From NCBI GenBank assembly GCA_003971905.1, contig RSEE01000077.1:267015-331014 (forward strand): 64,000 nucleotides of DNA, read 5' to 3'. This document shows, piece by piece, positions 46,442 to 58,032 of the stretch. This stretch comes from Moniliella sp. 'wahieum'. Taxonomy: Eukaryota; Basidiomycota; Moniliellomycetes; Moniliellales; Moniliellaceae. The first letter of the stretch is position 1. The number at the start of each line of letters is the position of its first letter. The notes beneath the pieces are model-generated. The model was not told the origin of the DNA. It saw nothing but the letters and a program-made list of their open reading frames with translations, and did no database searches. The position numbers and the translations under genes were made by a program.

Positions 46442-47173
46442 GGTGTGGTCCCTGGTCCCTCCAACAAGCGGGGTGGTGGTCGGGGCGGGCTTATTTAAGT
46501 CTAGGGGGCGGACGGCATGACGAGAAGCCCGTCATCGATCTCCCCTTGGTCTTCTGCGCCATTCTAGAAACCGAGCCGGGCAGAAGGCCGGAGAGGACAG
46601 AGTGCTAGGGTTACCAACCCTAGTGTTGCTGAACCAGTGCGTCCCACTCACAGCCTTTAGAATTGTTTCAACTTTCAACCGTCGGCACTTGGTGCTGGGG
46701 AGGAACACTCGTGGAAACCACCTTGGGGCCTTGGCAGCCCTCAGCGCCTTAGCTCCATATTCCGCACTCCGTCCTCAAGATCATGTTGATCATAAGCCCC
46801 ACCATCCACTCGCTCTTTGCTCGCCAACATCTTTGAGGGCAAAGAGTTTTATTTTTGGGCGTCACTGCGAGAGAGCAGGACCAAGCCATGAATACCAAAC
46901 GACGCAGCAGATGAACAAAACACCAACTTGGCTCACTTAGCTAGAAGCAAGAGACGTGCGCACGCAGCCCACTGTATCAATGGGCCGTCTCCGTTCCACC
47001 ATTCACAGCACCACTCTCCCCTCGAGGCAGAAACGGTACCATACAAGAACGTCGTATACGTACGTAGCCATGGGCCAGGGCAACTTGCGGTTTGACAAAC
47101 AAGGTAACAGGATAATCCAGGCCAGGAAATAGGGTTAGGGCAGATGGGACAGGAATCCGAGGACAGAGGCGAT
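46442..47173. other. Intergenic region between AHA1 and LSM2
   Basis: This is the AHA1 upstream region and the LSM2 3' flank. It includes TTATTTAAG near 46490, a TATA-like element for AHA1. A 112-codon plus-strand frame (46602-46940) has no motif and is not called. Confidence 0.45.
46552..46569. promoter_or_regulatory. Candidate heat-shock element upstream of AHA1
   Basis: TTC at 46552-46554, and TTC-TA-GAA at 46562-46569, form an inverted nTTCnnGAAn pair plus a third unit one helical turn away, about 110-130 bases upstream of the AHA1 start. AHA1 is heat-shock induced in yeast, which makes the site plausible; the match is short. Confidence 0.35.
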
Positions 47174-47593
47174 TTAACGCTTGGCTTGCAACGCAGCTTC
47201 TGCACGGCCATCATACAGGTAAGGTGGTTAGTAGTCAGTACAGCGACAAAGCAGCTAGCTGGATCAACAGCGTACCTCGCCGTGTGGCGTCCTCAAGGAG
47301 AGCAGTGTCTACAGCTTCCGGAGGGATGTGAACGTAGCGCACGACCGAGGAGCGAACGAAGACGGAGGTGACGGCCGCCATGTGCGGATGGGCCGCCTCG
47401 TTGAGGACAGAAATGTTGTCCAGCTTGAAGTTGAGGAACTGGTCGACGCTCTTGAGCGTGCCCCGGATGGCCAGGTCGTTCTTGAGCTCAATGGTGACTG
47501 TCTGGTCGGTGAGGGTCTTGAAGGCGGAGAAGATCAACTGCAAGGCAGCGCAAACAGTCAGTCAGAGGCAGCGAGTGCGTGAATGCGTACCAT
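47174..47593 (-). CDS. LSM2: U6 snRNA-associated Sm-like protein LSm2
   Basis: This protein forms part of the Lsm1-7 and Lsm2-8 rings in mRNA decay and U6 snRNA stability. The gene has three exons: the ATG alone (47591-47593), a main exon (47276-47537) and a short last exon (47174-47199). The introns are 53 bases (47538-47590, GTACGC to TTGCAG) and 76 bases (47200-47275, GTACGC to GTGCAG, with a CTAAC branch site). The protein reads MLIFSAFKTLTDQTVTIELK; the Sm1 and Sm2 motifs are visible in NDLAIRGTLKSVDQFLNFKL and in VFVRSSVVRYVHIP. It ends with EAALQAKR and TAA. Its 96 residues match the family and no frame break is needed. Its start is 192 bases from that of the divergent Myb gene. Confidence 0.97.
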
Positions 47594-47785
47594 GGAGGGC
47601 GGCGCGCTGGGTCCACACGCGTGGACGGCTGGGGAGGAGGGGGAGCTGTTCCGTAGAGGAGGTGGCTGTGGCAGCGATCGATGATCATTGGGGGCGGAAT
47701 GATTAATGGCGCTGGGCAAATTCCGGGTGAGCGGGGGAGGCCTGCGCTCGGTGTGTTGATTGATGAAGCAGGGCCGGCCAGTCCA
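47594..47785. promoter_or_regulatory. Shared divergent promoter, LSM2 and Myb-like gene
   Basis: The 192 bases between the LSM2 start (-) and the Myb-like gene start (+) must serve both. A GATCGATGATCATTGG stretch at about 47676-47692 and a GC-rich start region are seen; no confident TATA box. Confidence 0.4.
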
Positions 47786-49771
47786 ATGTCCAACGGCAAC
47801 GCCGTTGAAGCGCGTCCGCAGCGCTCTCCTCTCGCGTTAGCGTCACCTGGATCCCGCCAAGGTGTTATGCTATGGCCAGAGGCACCAACGCCGACGGCGA
47901 GCGACGCGCCGACTGGCAGCTCAGTACTTGACCTGACCGCCGCGCTCGCCACAACCGCGCGGCCAAGCGGCAGCCACCGCGCGCCTGGACGCGCTGCACG
48001 CTGCTGGCACCCAGCTCAATACGTTGGCCGTGCGTCTTGACCAAGCTGAAGCGTTCCCAGAGGAGGATAGCCAGCTCGTCGTCGCACCAATTACCGTCCC
48101 GATCGATGTCCACAACCCCTTTGGGCCTGACCACCAACTCACACAGCTCGATCCTCCCCGTGCTCGCCTGCGCCAGATTGCGTCGACAGCAGGACGTGTG
48201 CAGGTACTGGGTGCGCTCGAGATCCAGCGCTTGCGCTCGGCCGTGATCGGTGCCGCAACGAATACATTGCTGCCGCTACAGCCACTCGGGAAGCATATCC
48301 TGGCTCGCCGAGTTGGCGCAGGAGCTTCTTTCGACACCGCTGCCGCGCTACAGGAGCTCGCTCAACGGTCCCCTCCCAATTTGGTTCAGGAGGCAACAGA
48401 GTTGCCTGACGAGATCAAACTGTTACTCGCTCTCCCCATGCCTTCGTCTTTGCCCTGCATCAAACGGCTCCCCCTTCCCCCTACTTCTTCTCCTTTCGTC
48501 TCCCAATTCAGCGAGGCCAGGGACGATGGCGGGAGCTCGGACGAAGATGACCTCGCCCGATGAGGTTGACTTGCTCAACTGGGCCTCCATCGCGAGCCGG
48601 GTCCGCACCATTTCCCCTCCTGAAACATGCAGGACGCAGTGGCTGATTCATTCCCGCCCTGCCTTGATCCCTAGCTTGGTTCTAGCAGACCAATGGGAGA
48701 AATTTCGCGTCGCTGCCTCCTGCGCGGCCAGGCAGTTGTCGGAATGGCAGACGAGGTGGGTGACTCGCTCGCCTTGTCCTACTCTCTGGTCAACGGGGAA
48801 AAGGAAGCTTCTTTTCTCGTTTGAAAGATCAACGTGTCCACAAGGGATCGAGGCTGGACTCAATTGGCGGGGGAGTTGTACCCCGAAGGGGATCGATCTC
48901 CTACCGGATCTGTCCAATACCGTATGCTTACTACGCCCAATCCCGTCTCGTGTCACAAGCTGATACGTCTGCCTCTTTCACTTCCATCGAGACGGACGAG
49001 GGTTGGGACAGGCAAGCGTTTGCTCCTTGGCTTCCTCGGGGGATTGGAGGATTGTTAACAACCGAACCAGAGCAAGCTGAGGTACGCGATCTTGTCCAGC
49101 GCTATGGGCCTCGGTGGGGATTCTTTTATGAACTTGAAGCCGCCGCCGCGGAAACAGCACCGGGTGGTCTGGCTCAGAAGAAGGCCGACGTCGAGCCAAG
49201 GAGGCGCGCTTACCTGCTTCTATGGCCTACAATTATTACACCTCATCCTCCAGCTGGACAGAGAAGGAGGACCAAGTGCTAGAGGAGTTGGTTGGGCTCT
49301 ACACCACTGCTGAATCTGGTCAAGACAATGGCCGAGATGGTAATTCTTCGATTCCAGCCACCACAGACGACAGTACCGGTCCACCTGAGCGATCAGCCGC
49401 CTTGGAAGTCACCCCATTGAACACGGAGGCATCCATCGCTGCGGTCGACGCGTTGCCTTGGCTCGTGGTCCGTCGCGCACTTCCAGGAAGAACGTTGCGA
49501 CAATGTCGCCGGCGGTGGGCGCAACTCACTTTTCGTCCTACTTCTCCTACTGATCCTTCTACCTCTTCCGTGCGGGGCGGCGTGACCCGTGGGCGCCCGC
49601 GCGGACGTCCACGTGGGTCTCGTTCCGTGCAGCTGCCCGGCCAAGATCAAGCACGCCCACGATGCCCGCTCCACCGAACGGTACCGAGGTTACCAGGGGC
49701 ACGGGGCGAGGACGAGGGCGTCCCGAGGCCGTCCTCGAGGGTCAGGACGGGGCACGAAGAGAGGGAAGTAA
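47786..49771 (+). CDS. Multi-Myb/SANT DNA-binding protein with AT-hooks
   Basis: This is a nuclear DNA-binding protein, possibly the fungal counterpart of the SNAPc large subunit (SNAPC4) or another multi-Myb factor. Proposed start at 47786 (MSNGNAVEARPQRSP). An N-terminal helical part reads GTQLNTLAVRLDQAEAFPEE, then VQVLGALEIQRLRSAVIGAA. Myb-like units follow: one near 48555-48660 (DLLNWASIASRV, ETCRTQWL), a probable one near 48690-48760 (WEKF, WQTRW), one near 49070-49130 (EVRDLVQRYGPRWGFFYEL), and the clearest at 49243-49530 (SWTEKEDQVLEELVGLY, LPWLVVRRALPGRTLRQCRR, RWAQL), split by a Ser/Thr-rich insert. The tail carries AT-hook sequences (RGRPRGRPRG and SRGRPRGSGRG) and ends at TAA/TGA near 49771. 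Five or more frame breaks occur. Function is inferred from domains only. Confidence 0.7.
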
Positions 49772-49964
49772 GTCCCCATCATTATCCTATTCGTGATCCA
49801 GCACCAATATGCTGGTCTATACCCTGTTTGCTTTTGTGGCGACCCCTTGGGGTGCAGCGCTGGTTCATGCTTCAAGTTCGAGAGGGTATATTTGTATGAA
49901 TGAGGGCCATGTACTTGCCGAGCGATTGGATGAGCGATTGGATGAGGTCTTGCTCGCCCTCCGA

Positions 49965-50895
49965 TCACGATACAGGAAGAGAATCGGATGGCTGTACATT
50001 TTTGCTCATAATAACATAGTCGCAATCGGGATCCTCAAGAGGCGTCAGGTTGTCCACCTCAAAACTGGAGAAAGAAATCAGCAAGCGAGTCGAGAGGTAT
50101 AGATGAGGAAACTCACCCGGAACGTTGGTACAGTCGTTTGGCTCCATCGTTGAACTGAAAACAGGTAAGACGCACTTGCTCCATCCCCACTTGTTCTGCC
50201 AACCGGGTCAGACGCCCAAGCATCCACGATCCGATCCCCTTCCCTCGGAAAGATGATCTGACTTGCACCTCGTACAAGTATGCGCAGCTGGCCTCTGAAA
50301 ATCGTCTCTTTTTGCGTTCCTCGGGTCCATAAGGATCTGTGTCAAACTGGAACATGATGTACCCGGCAACTTGTTTCTTGGAGCTCTTGTTCGAATGAGA
50401 CATAACCCGGGCCCGCTTGCCGGTAACCCAGTCCAATGTGGGAGGGAAAGAGAGGCGCGTTTGCGTTTAGGATTGGGTTGGCCTGAGTGTCTTTATGGCG
50501 TCGGATTGAGAAGTAGCACAAACGATACACGCGTGCTCGGCATTTCTCGGCACTCATCATCTTGGTGTTTGTTCGCCGGCTCGCTTGGGCGTCGTACAAG
50601 ATGAGGAACCGAGATTTGGCCATGCGCATTTCTCCCGTTTGATACGCGGACTCCAGCCCTGGGATGAACGTCGTACAGGGGCTTCATATTGGCCTCCAGA
50701 AGTGAGAAAAGGTCGCGTTCCTGCTCCCGGGTCAAGTCGGAAGACGCGACGAGCTCAAGCTGGTAAGCGTGGCCTTGGATCGTGGCCTGGATGGGCGACG
50801 CCGGGGACACATCTGTTGTAATGGGACACAAGCTCAGCACATGAGAGACGGGCTGCATTCTCGGCCGCCTGGTGGGGTGTTGGGCTGGCTGGCAT
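49965..50895 (-). CDS. NAT4: NatD-type N-alpha-acetyltransferase (Naa40-like)
   Basis: This is a GNAT enzyme; the family acetylates the N-terminus of histones H2A and H4. ATG at 50895 begins MPASPTPHQAAENAARLSCA. Next, after a break, GHAYQLELVASSDLTREQER, then DLFSLLEANMKPLYDV, where the Naa40 family has its helical lid, and AKSRFLILYD. The GNAT core gives VAGYIMFQFD, AYLYEVQVRSSFRGKGIGSW with the acetyl-CoA loop RGKGIG, MEQVRLTCFQFNDGAKRLYQ. An intron (GTGAGT to TCTCCAG) joins this to FEVDNLTPLEDPDCDYVIMS, which matches the Naa40 CDYxIxSK ending; stop at 49965. Three or four frame breaks. The two 3' ends with the Myb-like gene are only 193 bases apart. Confidence 0.85.
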
Positions 50896-51147
50896 GGACG
50901 CGTAGGCAGCCGCAAAGGTGGTGGTTGGGGCTGCCCGCGGTGGCACTGGACTGTGCTCCGACCGCGTCCCTTTCAACTTTCAACTTTCAATCTGGCACAG
51001 GTGCGTGAGCTAATAGCCGTGTGCGACGGGTCATCCCCCCATAGTCCATCGATTATGTGAGGCCAACCAGCAATCCAAGTCAGGCTGACGGATGCCGCTG
51101 ATAGATAACCTGCGACCACGCCTCCTCGACATCCACGCCGCTGGGTC
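50896..51147. promoter_or_regulatory. Shared divergent promoter, NatD and F-box genes
   Basis: The 252 bases separate two divergent starts. A TTTCAACTTTCAACTTTCAATC triple repeat is present near 50970-50992. Confidence 0.4.
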
Positions 51148-52866
51148 ATGTCCATCCTCGGGCTTCCCGACGAGGTGCTCCTGCACATTGTCCAGTCCGT
51201 CGCGCACGCACACCATGTGTCTCGTGTGGCCCAAACCTGTCGGCGGCTACGGGCGATCGCTACGACGGATGCCGTGTGGCGGCCCTTGGTCCACCGCCGC
51301 TTTGGCCGATCCTTCCTGGCCTCTGCGTCGCGCCGTCGGCGCGTCGCTGCGCCTCTGCCTCTCCCGCCCGCATCCACACGCGCGGGTGGAAACAAATCTA
51401 CTCGGCACTGCTTGCGTGGCGGCGTGGGGTGTACCGCGTGATTCGGCTGACCCCACCCGCGCCTTGCTTGCACTTCCTCTCGCCCCGCCTCTCTCCTCCG
51501 GCAGAGCCAGGCTCCCATTGTACGGGCAGCGGGACGAGTGCTCTGCCTGGTCCACCGGGCGGCGCCAGCATTTGTATCCACGTCCTCGGCCCTGGATCTT
51601 TGGCTGATCACGACACCCTCCGACTAGCCAAGCCGGATGCCCAGCTCATCACTCCAGACGGGTGGGGACCGGTAGTTCAACTGGCACTCGATGGCCCGGC
51701 CCGCGACGCGGCATCCCTCATCCACTTGGCCGCTGTATATGCATCGGGGGCGATCTGTGTCCACCGGCTGCAACTACGTGCCAAACGGATGGATCTGCAG
51801 GTTGGGTCAAGACGTGCATGTGGCCCAAACTCCACCCTGTGCTGCTCTCTCACCGCGGCGGAACCAGCAGGAGGCGAGGTATGGGATGGGTGTGGTGACA
51901 AAGTGTGCACTTTGTGGTCCGTTGTTGGCGCTGTTATCTAGTTCGGGTCGATTGACTATCCTGTGTATCGAGGGCGCCGGGCATCTCGAACCTGTCCTCC
52001 GATTCTCCGGACCGCGGAGTCAAGGGCGGGGCAGTGGAACTGGCATTATCGCGCTTCCACCCGCGCAAAATGGGCTGCCCTACCTCTTCAACGAGCTTCT
52101 TCGCCTATTTTCACCAACCGTCCCCGGTCGAACAACTTTGTTTGCACCTTGGCCTATACGGCCTCCGTGGCCACCCGAACGCTCGTGGGAACGCAACAAC
52201 TCGTATTTTCCCTCCCTCCCTCGGAAGGAGGTTTGGGCGAAAATACACTCGAATCGACATACGACCCCATGCTCTTTTCACCTGCGCTTTCCCCTCAAGG
52301 GCCGGCACGGGACTTGTGGGCAAGAAGAATGGCGGGAGATATAAGTCCACCCTGTCCCGTCCCTCGTTCTGTGTCTCCTTCTCTCCAAGGCAACCCAAGC
52401 CCAGTTTCTCTTGGGCATCTGGCTTGCCCGAGGAAGGACGCTTCGTTTCCCGTCCAAGCGGGCCAGAGGCATGTTCCCCCTCCCCTCTGCATCACCTTCT
52501 CCTCCTCGCCCCCCATGTGTACCGATGCGCGTGAGCCACCACCTACACCACCAGGAGAGCGTGTAGCAGAAGAAAGCTTGCTCGCATTAGCACCGCCCTA
52601 CCTCTTCCTTGCATCGGGGCATGGCGTGGAACTGTTCTACCTTGATTCTGCTCTTTCATCTGATCAAGCGGTTCTTCCTTTCTCTGCGCCGTTTATGGTC
52701 CGCCCCCACCGCGCACAGTGCCAACGTACTTTCTGTCTCGCTTTCTCCTAATTTGCACCGCGGCATCAGCGCCGCTGCCGATGGCAAGGTTCACGTGTGG
52801 CCACTTGCTCGGGTTCCGACGTGGCCAGCGCCGAGACTGAACAAGGCGGGACCACCTGCTTCCTGA
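51148..52866 (+). CDS. F-box protein with WD40-like repeats
   Basis: This is a probable SCF ubiquitin-ligase substrate adaptor. ATG at 51148 begins MSILGLPDEVLLHIVQSVAH. The first 45 residues are an F-box (LPDEVLLHIVQSV, VAQTCRRLRAIATTDAVWRP). The rest, read through several frames, has beta-rich segments: GASICIHVLGPGSLADHDTL, VVQLALDGPARDAASLIHLA, AVYASGAICVHRLQLRAKRM, LFLASGHGVELFYLDSA, and a clear last blade SANVLSVSLSPNLHRGISAA followed by ADGKVHVWPL, typical of WD40. The stop is TGA at 52864-52866. At about 570 residues it fits such a protein. At least six frame breaks make the repeat number uncertain. Its partner or substrate is unknown. Confidence 0.65.
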
Positions 52867-53799
52867 CGCGGTCCAAAGCCTGGCTTCTCTGTCGGTTCTA
52901 ACGACAGCCAACGCTGGGGAACTGGCCGGCCGAGTGCAGTTTTGGACTGGCGGTTTGACTGCTTGGTGGCCAACGTGATGCGGCAAGGGGAAGAGCAGAC
53001 GCAACTTTGGCGCTTGGGTGTGGATTGAGTTGGTGTTGCCCCTGCAGGCGGAAAGTACCTTTGACGTACCGTCCTTTCCATCTGCATTGCATGGTAGAGA
53101 CAGGAAGCAACCCAAGGCGGAGGGTCCAGGCATAATGGAGCTGGCCAACAACAGATGAATCTGGCCGGATGAGAGGAAAAACAGATGGAAGAACTTCGTG
53201 GAAGCGGCCGGCTATCAACAGCTCCACTGCAGTTTTGGGGATGGGGAGGGCAAGAGTGATGGATTCAGACCCTTCTCTCTACAGGACTCGATGTTCAAAG
53301 AGGTGAGCCCGACCCTTTCACCTGATCAGAATCAGTCTGCCATTACATATTGCCTGAGGGTCCACCACACAGGCCCGTGTAGGTCCTAGTACTGTAACTA
53401 GTAATCCAGCCAATCTGTTCGTCTGGGTATATATGGACACAGATGAGCAAAATCTACTCACCGACAAACAGCTCCCCTTCTTCGACCAACGTCCCGACGC
53501 AGAAACAACTTTTCACAAGGGCTGAAACGCAAAAAAGGGGAATCGATTTGGGGGACAGATGGGAAGGGAGGAAAAGGAAACGAGTGGGGAAAGACAGGCG
53601 TGTCGTTACGGGTGGTAAGGGAACACGGGCGGGTAGTCAAATGGATAAGCAAACAAACGATCGAGAGGGGTGCTAGACTCCCGAGGCCAGACCTGATATC
53701 GCGTTGAGATGGGTCGGCCAAGTAAAACAAGAAGAAGAAAATAGCGAACGAGTGGGCTCTTTCAAACATCATCACATCAACATCATCCCCGCCATCACC
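52867..53799. other. Convergent intergenic spacer
   Basis: Between the F-box gene (+) and the RS-rich gene (-). Frames of 100-150 codons overlap on the minus strand without motifs. The RS-rich gene could end further left if a different frame is correct. Confidence 0.4.
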
Positions 53800-56012
53800 A
53801 GACCTACAGCGCGGCCACCGGTGAGAGCTGGTGCGGGTCAACCGTCTCAGGAGACTCGTCTTGGGTGCCGGCTCGATGGGCATCATCTCTTGGCGCGGGT
53901 CGGCGAGGAAAGTGGAAGGCGCCGGTCGGTACCCGTTGCCATAGGGCGCCGGCGCCGGGGGCTCGTATTCCCACCCCGGGTATCGTGGGCATAATCCGAC
54001 ACGCCCCGCCGAGCGCTGGGAACGGACACTGCGCCCGCCCGCTGACCGGCCACCCGACGACAACCGGCGTCCCTGGTCGGACCGTTCCGAGCGCACCGAG
54101 CGGGCCGACCGGCCCGAGATGGACCGCGCAGCCGACATGTACTCTGGATTGGTCTCAGGACTGTGCACCGTCGGCGCCCGTCGCTGCGGTGCTCACCCGG
54201 CGCAAACTCGCTTTGGTCGGCTTGAGTTCCGAGCGCTTGGACCGCTGCGAGCGGCGGGACGAAGCAACGTCGTCCGCCGACTCAAACGCAGGATCGTAAG
54301 TGCGCGCAGAGTGGATACGCACGTGGAACGGTCCACCGGACGCGCACGCACTTCACGTGAAAATAGCTCCGATTGCGGGCGCGGGCGCCCTGCGCTGAGG
54401 CCCCAGCCGAAGCCGCGGTCGTCCCGGGGAGCGGCTACGACCAAGGGAGCGGGACCGCGGGGCAGACAAAGCAGGTTCGGGGCGGCGGCACGGGCCCGCG
54501 CGCAGACCGCATGGTCCCCCCCTTGAATACGGGGCATTTTTCAGGCCATCGTCCGAATCCGATTCATCCCCCGAATGGGCATACGCCTCCGCAAACACCT
54601 CTTCCTCTGAATCGGGATTGGCTCTGAGCGACATGCGACGGGCCATGGTGGTGATCGAATGCCGCAGGGGAGACCTGTGCCCCTCTTGCCCCAGCTCGCT
54701 CTCGTCTCCGCTCGCCTCGTTATAACTCATGCCACGGCTTGGCTTACGGCGCCGCTCTGAGTCGGCACCGTCGCGGGGCCAAAGCACGAGGGCCCGGGGC
54801 ACCAGTCGCATCTTCCATTCCATAGCCATCCATCTGGTCCAAGGGAGCGTGCAGGTCATTCGGTTCCGATTCTGAACGAGTCAGTAGAGAGTATAAAGCT
54901 TGGACAGAAAGCAACGACTTACTATTCAGCCCAACCAGCTTGAGGAAACTTTTGGAGCGCTTGACATGCGGACGCGGGGGTTCCGGCTCCTGAACAACAA
55001 GCGGCACATCTTGGAGGTCAGACAGATAGGCTTGGACTACACCCGAACGTTGCCGCGATTGGGGCTTGCGGGCACCGGCACGGAAAGCCGCCTCCATGCT
55101 CACCGAGCTCGAGGTGGCCGTCTGACTGTCCTTGTCACTGTGATCGGGGTGACGGGTCGCCCGGGCTGGCTTAGCAAACTCAGTCCAGGGCTCCTCCGCA
55201 TGACCCCACATATCCGCCATGAGGTTTGTTGAAGGCGTGTACTCGTCGTCTCCGACAGAACGCGGGCCACGGCGAGATGGTTGGGGCGCCATGCGAGGCC
55301 CTTGCATGTCAGCTGGGTAAGAGGCTTGGCCTGGGGCCATGTCAGCAAAAAGACCACGAGACCCAATCTGGGCATTGTGACTGTGGTACACGCCGCGTTC
55401 CTCTGCGGGCTCCATCAAGCCGCGAGCATTGCGGGCGCGGCCTGACTGACCAGGGCGCGAAGCAACATCGTAGGCCGAACTGTGGTGAAACGTGCTCTGA
55501 CCGCGAATGCCCGTGTTGTCCAGAGTATCAATCACGTCCATACGGGAAGGGCGACGACGACCTTGCGAACGTGGCCCGTCTCGAGAAAGCGGGGCGGGGA
55601 ATGGCTCATCGTTCGCATTTGCTGGATCTTCGAGGCCAGCGCCATTTCCCACGCGGGACAACCGGCGGCGAAAGGCACTGGCAAAGCGTCCCGCCACACC
55701 TGTATTCGGGGACAGCGCACCATCCATGTGATTATCGAGCGGGCTGCTAGGCTCGGGGCGCGAGTAGGGACTGATGTCGTCGGGAGGGCAGGGATCGGCA
55801 AACGAAGAAGAGGGCAGGGGGGGTGCGCCATTGCGACCGGAGCGCGTACCCGGCGGAGGGCCACCGTAGGCATCGAAGCCATTCTGGTCGGGAGGAGGGT
55901 AGCGGGGCTGGCGGCGCGGGCCACGAGCAGGCCGGTCAAAGCTGGGTTCGTCGTCGAACACGGGCTGGGGACGGGAGCCGCGAGCACGCGCACGGGAGAT
56001 ATGGGCGGACAT
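53800..56012 (-). CDS. Disordered RS/proline-rich protein of unknown function
   Basis: I do not recognise a family. ATG at 56012 begins MSAHISRARARGSRPQPVFD. The first 350 residues are Pro/Gly/Arg/Ser-rich without a fold signature, with short order-prone pieces such as VAGRFASAFRRRLSRVGNG and SDLQDVPLVVQEPEP, and a basic PHVKRSKSFLKLVGLN just before a 51-base intron (54872-54922, GTAAGT to TTCAG). The next exon reads SEPNDLHAPLDQMDG, RRKPSRGMSYNEASGDESEL, SPLRHSITTMARRMSLRANP, then an acidic DSEEEVFAEAYAHSGDESDS. The last part has SR/RS repeats (SGRSARSVRSERS, GRSVRSQRS). Many Arg-x-x-Ser sites suggest control by basophilic kinases. It may be a polarity or cytoskeletal adaptor; that is speculation. 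At least four frame breaks, and the stop near 53804 is uncertain. Confidence 0.55.
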
Positions 56013-57133
56013 GGCACCGGTGGGGAGGGGGAGGGGGGAGGGGTGGCGGCGGGAGGACAAGAAAAGATGCGAGGGCTCGGGCATGTAATGTGCAAAGCGG
56101 GGCAGGCGGCGGGGACGGGTGGATGCGCATGGCGTCGGTTGGGCACACTGGTGGGGTGCGGGAGGGGCCGTGAAACCTGAGGCGCTGGTTGGGGTGTGTG
56201 ACTTGCCCTGGCCCACCCCGCCCGGCTGCGAAGCAACCCCGCACCCAGCAGCCGCCGGCAGGAGGGCAGTCAGCGCGCGCTTTGGCTGTCGGCAGGCGCA
56301 AGGGCACACGCGCAGTGTCGTGCGCCCGGCGCCCCGCGAGTGTGTGTCCAAACCACCCCGCAAGGCCATCTGACCCGCAGAGGCAGCATCGACCGCGCGG
56401 GCCAAAGGCGGGCTGGGTAGGGTTAGCGGGAGCCGGTGGCCGGTGAGCGCGGCGCCACCGCTGAGCGCCAGAGTGTTGCTCAGCCTCAGCACTGATGCAT
56501 GATGCATGATGCAGATGCAATCCATGATCCACTGCGGCCGCATCGCTGATACATGGCAGTGCTGATCATCGGGCCAGCCTCCATCCCGCCGACACATTCA
56601 GCTTTGTAACATGTAACCCGGCAGCCACCAGCGCTCTTACTCAGCCCCCCGCCGCTTGGGCCACCACAAAGCATACGCAGCACACGCTACCACCCCACCC
56701 CAACACCACAATTGCATATGGCCTCCTCCGCATCGACAACGCCGTCCACACGGCCACTCTTGGCCTATCTGGCCACAGGTCCTTGCCCCATCGGAGCACC
56801 ATCTGGCCATCCCACCGCCACCGTCGTTTGCTTTCTCGTTCGTTGGGAGCGCGTCCCCAGGATCCCCGGGGGACCCTGCCTTCGCGGGCGAGTTGTGGCT
56901 GGCAACCCGCACCCATTAAGGATGGTCGATGGCGCCTAGGCAAAAACACAGCCGCTCTGAGACACTCATTTGCACCGAACGCTGGTGGGGGCCACCAAGG
57001 GCGGAATGTGTCTCTCGTTCCGCGCGTCCTTCGAACTGGCTACGCCTGGCGCGTGGGTGTGGTGGCCGCTGGGCGTCGCACAGACGCTGGCCAGCGTGGT
57101 CGGTGCGTGCCCAGCCCACCATCCTCACCTGCA
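56013..57133. promoter_or_regulatory. Divergent intergenic region upstream of VMA16
   Basis: GC-rich upstream region of the RS-rich gene, then a CTGAGCG/GCTCAGCCTCAG cluster with GCATGATGCATGAT (56452-56510), then the VMA16 upstream region. Long frames at 56119-56600 look compositional. Confidence 0.4.
56452..56515. repeat. CTGAGC/CTCAGC cluster with GATGCATGATGCATGATGC
   Basis: Copies of GCTGAGC and CTCAGC are followed by overlapping GATGCATGAT words. It combines the two repeat families that also lie side by side at 26463-26595. Confidence 0.6.
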
Positions 57134-57842
57134 ATGTCCTTGGCCCTGCACACTGTTGGCGCCACAACAGGCTTCCTGGGTGCCGTCGGTGCCTACCTGC
57201 TCTTCACTGGCAATGGTGAGGCGTTCAACCCAGGCCAGTTCCTCGAGGACACCTCCCCTTACGCTTGGGCCATGCTCGGCATTGGCATGTGCATTGGTCT
57301 CTCGGTCGTCGGGGCCGGCTGGGGCATCTACGTCACAGGTGCCTCCATTCTTGGTGCCGGTGTCCGTACCCCGAGGATTACGACCAAGAATCTCATCTCG
57401 ATCATCTTTTGTGAAGTGGTCGCCATCTATGGTGTGATCATGACCATCGTCTTTAGCGCCAAGATCAACGGTAACCTCCAGGCCGGACTCGACACATTGT
57501 TCACCAAGGAAAACTACTTTACCGGTAGGTACCTGACGCCTTCTCTCGCCTTTTTTTCTTCCTTCTTTCCTAGTCTTCCTGTTTGGCTATTGACACTCTC
57601 ATTCCCCTTCAGGCCACCTGCTCTTCTGGGGCGGTTTGACGGTGGGCGCGTGCAACTTGATTTGCGGTGCGGCAGTAGGCGTGACAGGTGCCAACGCGGC
57701 CGTGGCGGATGCGGCGGATCCGCAGCTGTTTGTCAAGATTCTGATTGTCGAGGTGTTTAGTTCCATTCTCGGCCTGTTTGGCTTGATCATCGGTCTCATC
57801 CTCACCTCGCGCGCCAAGGATTTTGGCACCGAGCCGTTCTAA
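57134..57842 (+). CDS. VMA16: V-type ATPase proteolipid subunit c''
   Basis: This is a membrane subunit of the rotating ring in the V-ATPase V0 sector, acidifying vacuole and Golgi. ATG at 57134 begins [20 protein letters not shown]. The protein has about five helices. The first is followed by [40 protein letters not shown], then [20 protein letters not shown], with the proton-carrying Glu, and after the intron [20 protein letters not shown] and [20 protein letters not shown], with a second buried Glu. The intron is 78 bases (57535-57612, GTAGGT to CTTCAG). The end is [10 protein letters not shown], stop TAA 57840-57842. The 209 residues match the family and no frame break is needed, making it one of the few intact genes here. 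Confidence 0.97.
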
Positions 57843-58032
57843 CTGCTCCCCTGCCCCCGGCCATCCCCTTTGGGCAAAACACACACGGGAGCGCATGTGT
57901 GTGGGGCTCGTTGGCTTCGATGCGCTTCCGCTCCATCTTTTCTTCTCTCTCTCCTTCCCCCCCGCTCTCCCTCGTCTACTGCATGCGATCCAATCCCAGG
58001 AGCATTATAGATTCGAGATGGGGACTGGTATC

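Noticed and set aside
46602-46940. 112-codon plus-strand frame
   Set aside because: Low-information sequence in the AHA1-LSM2 gap without coding signature.
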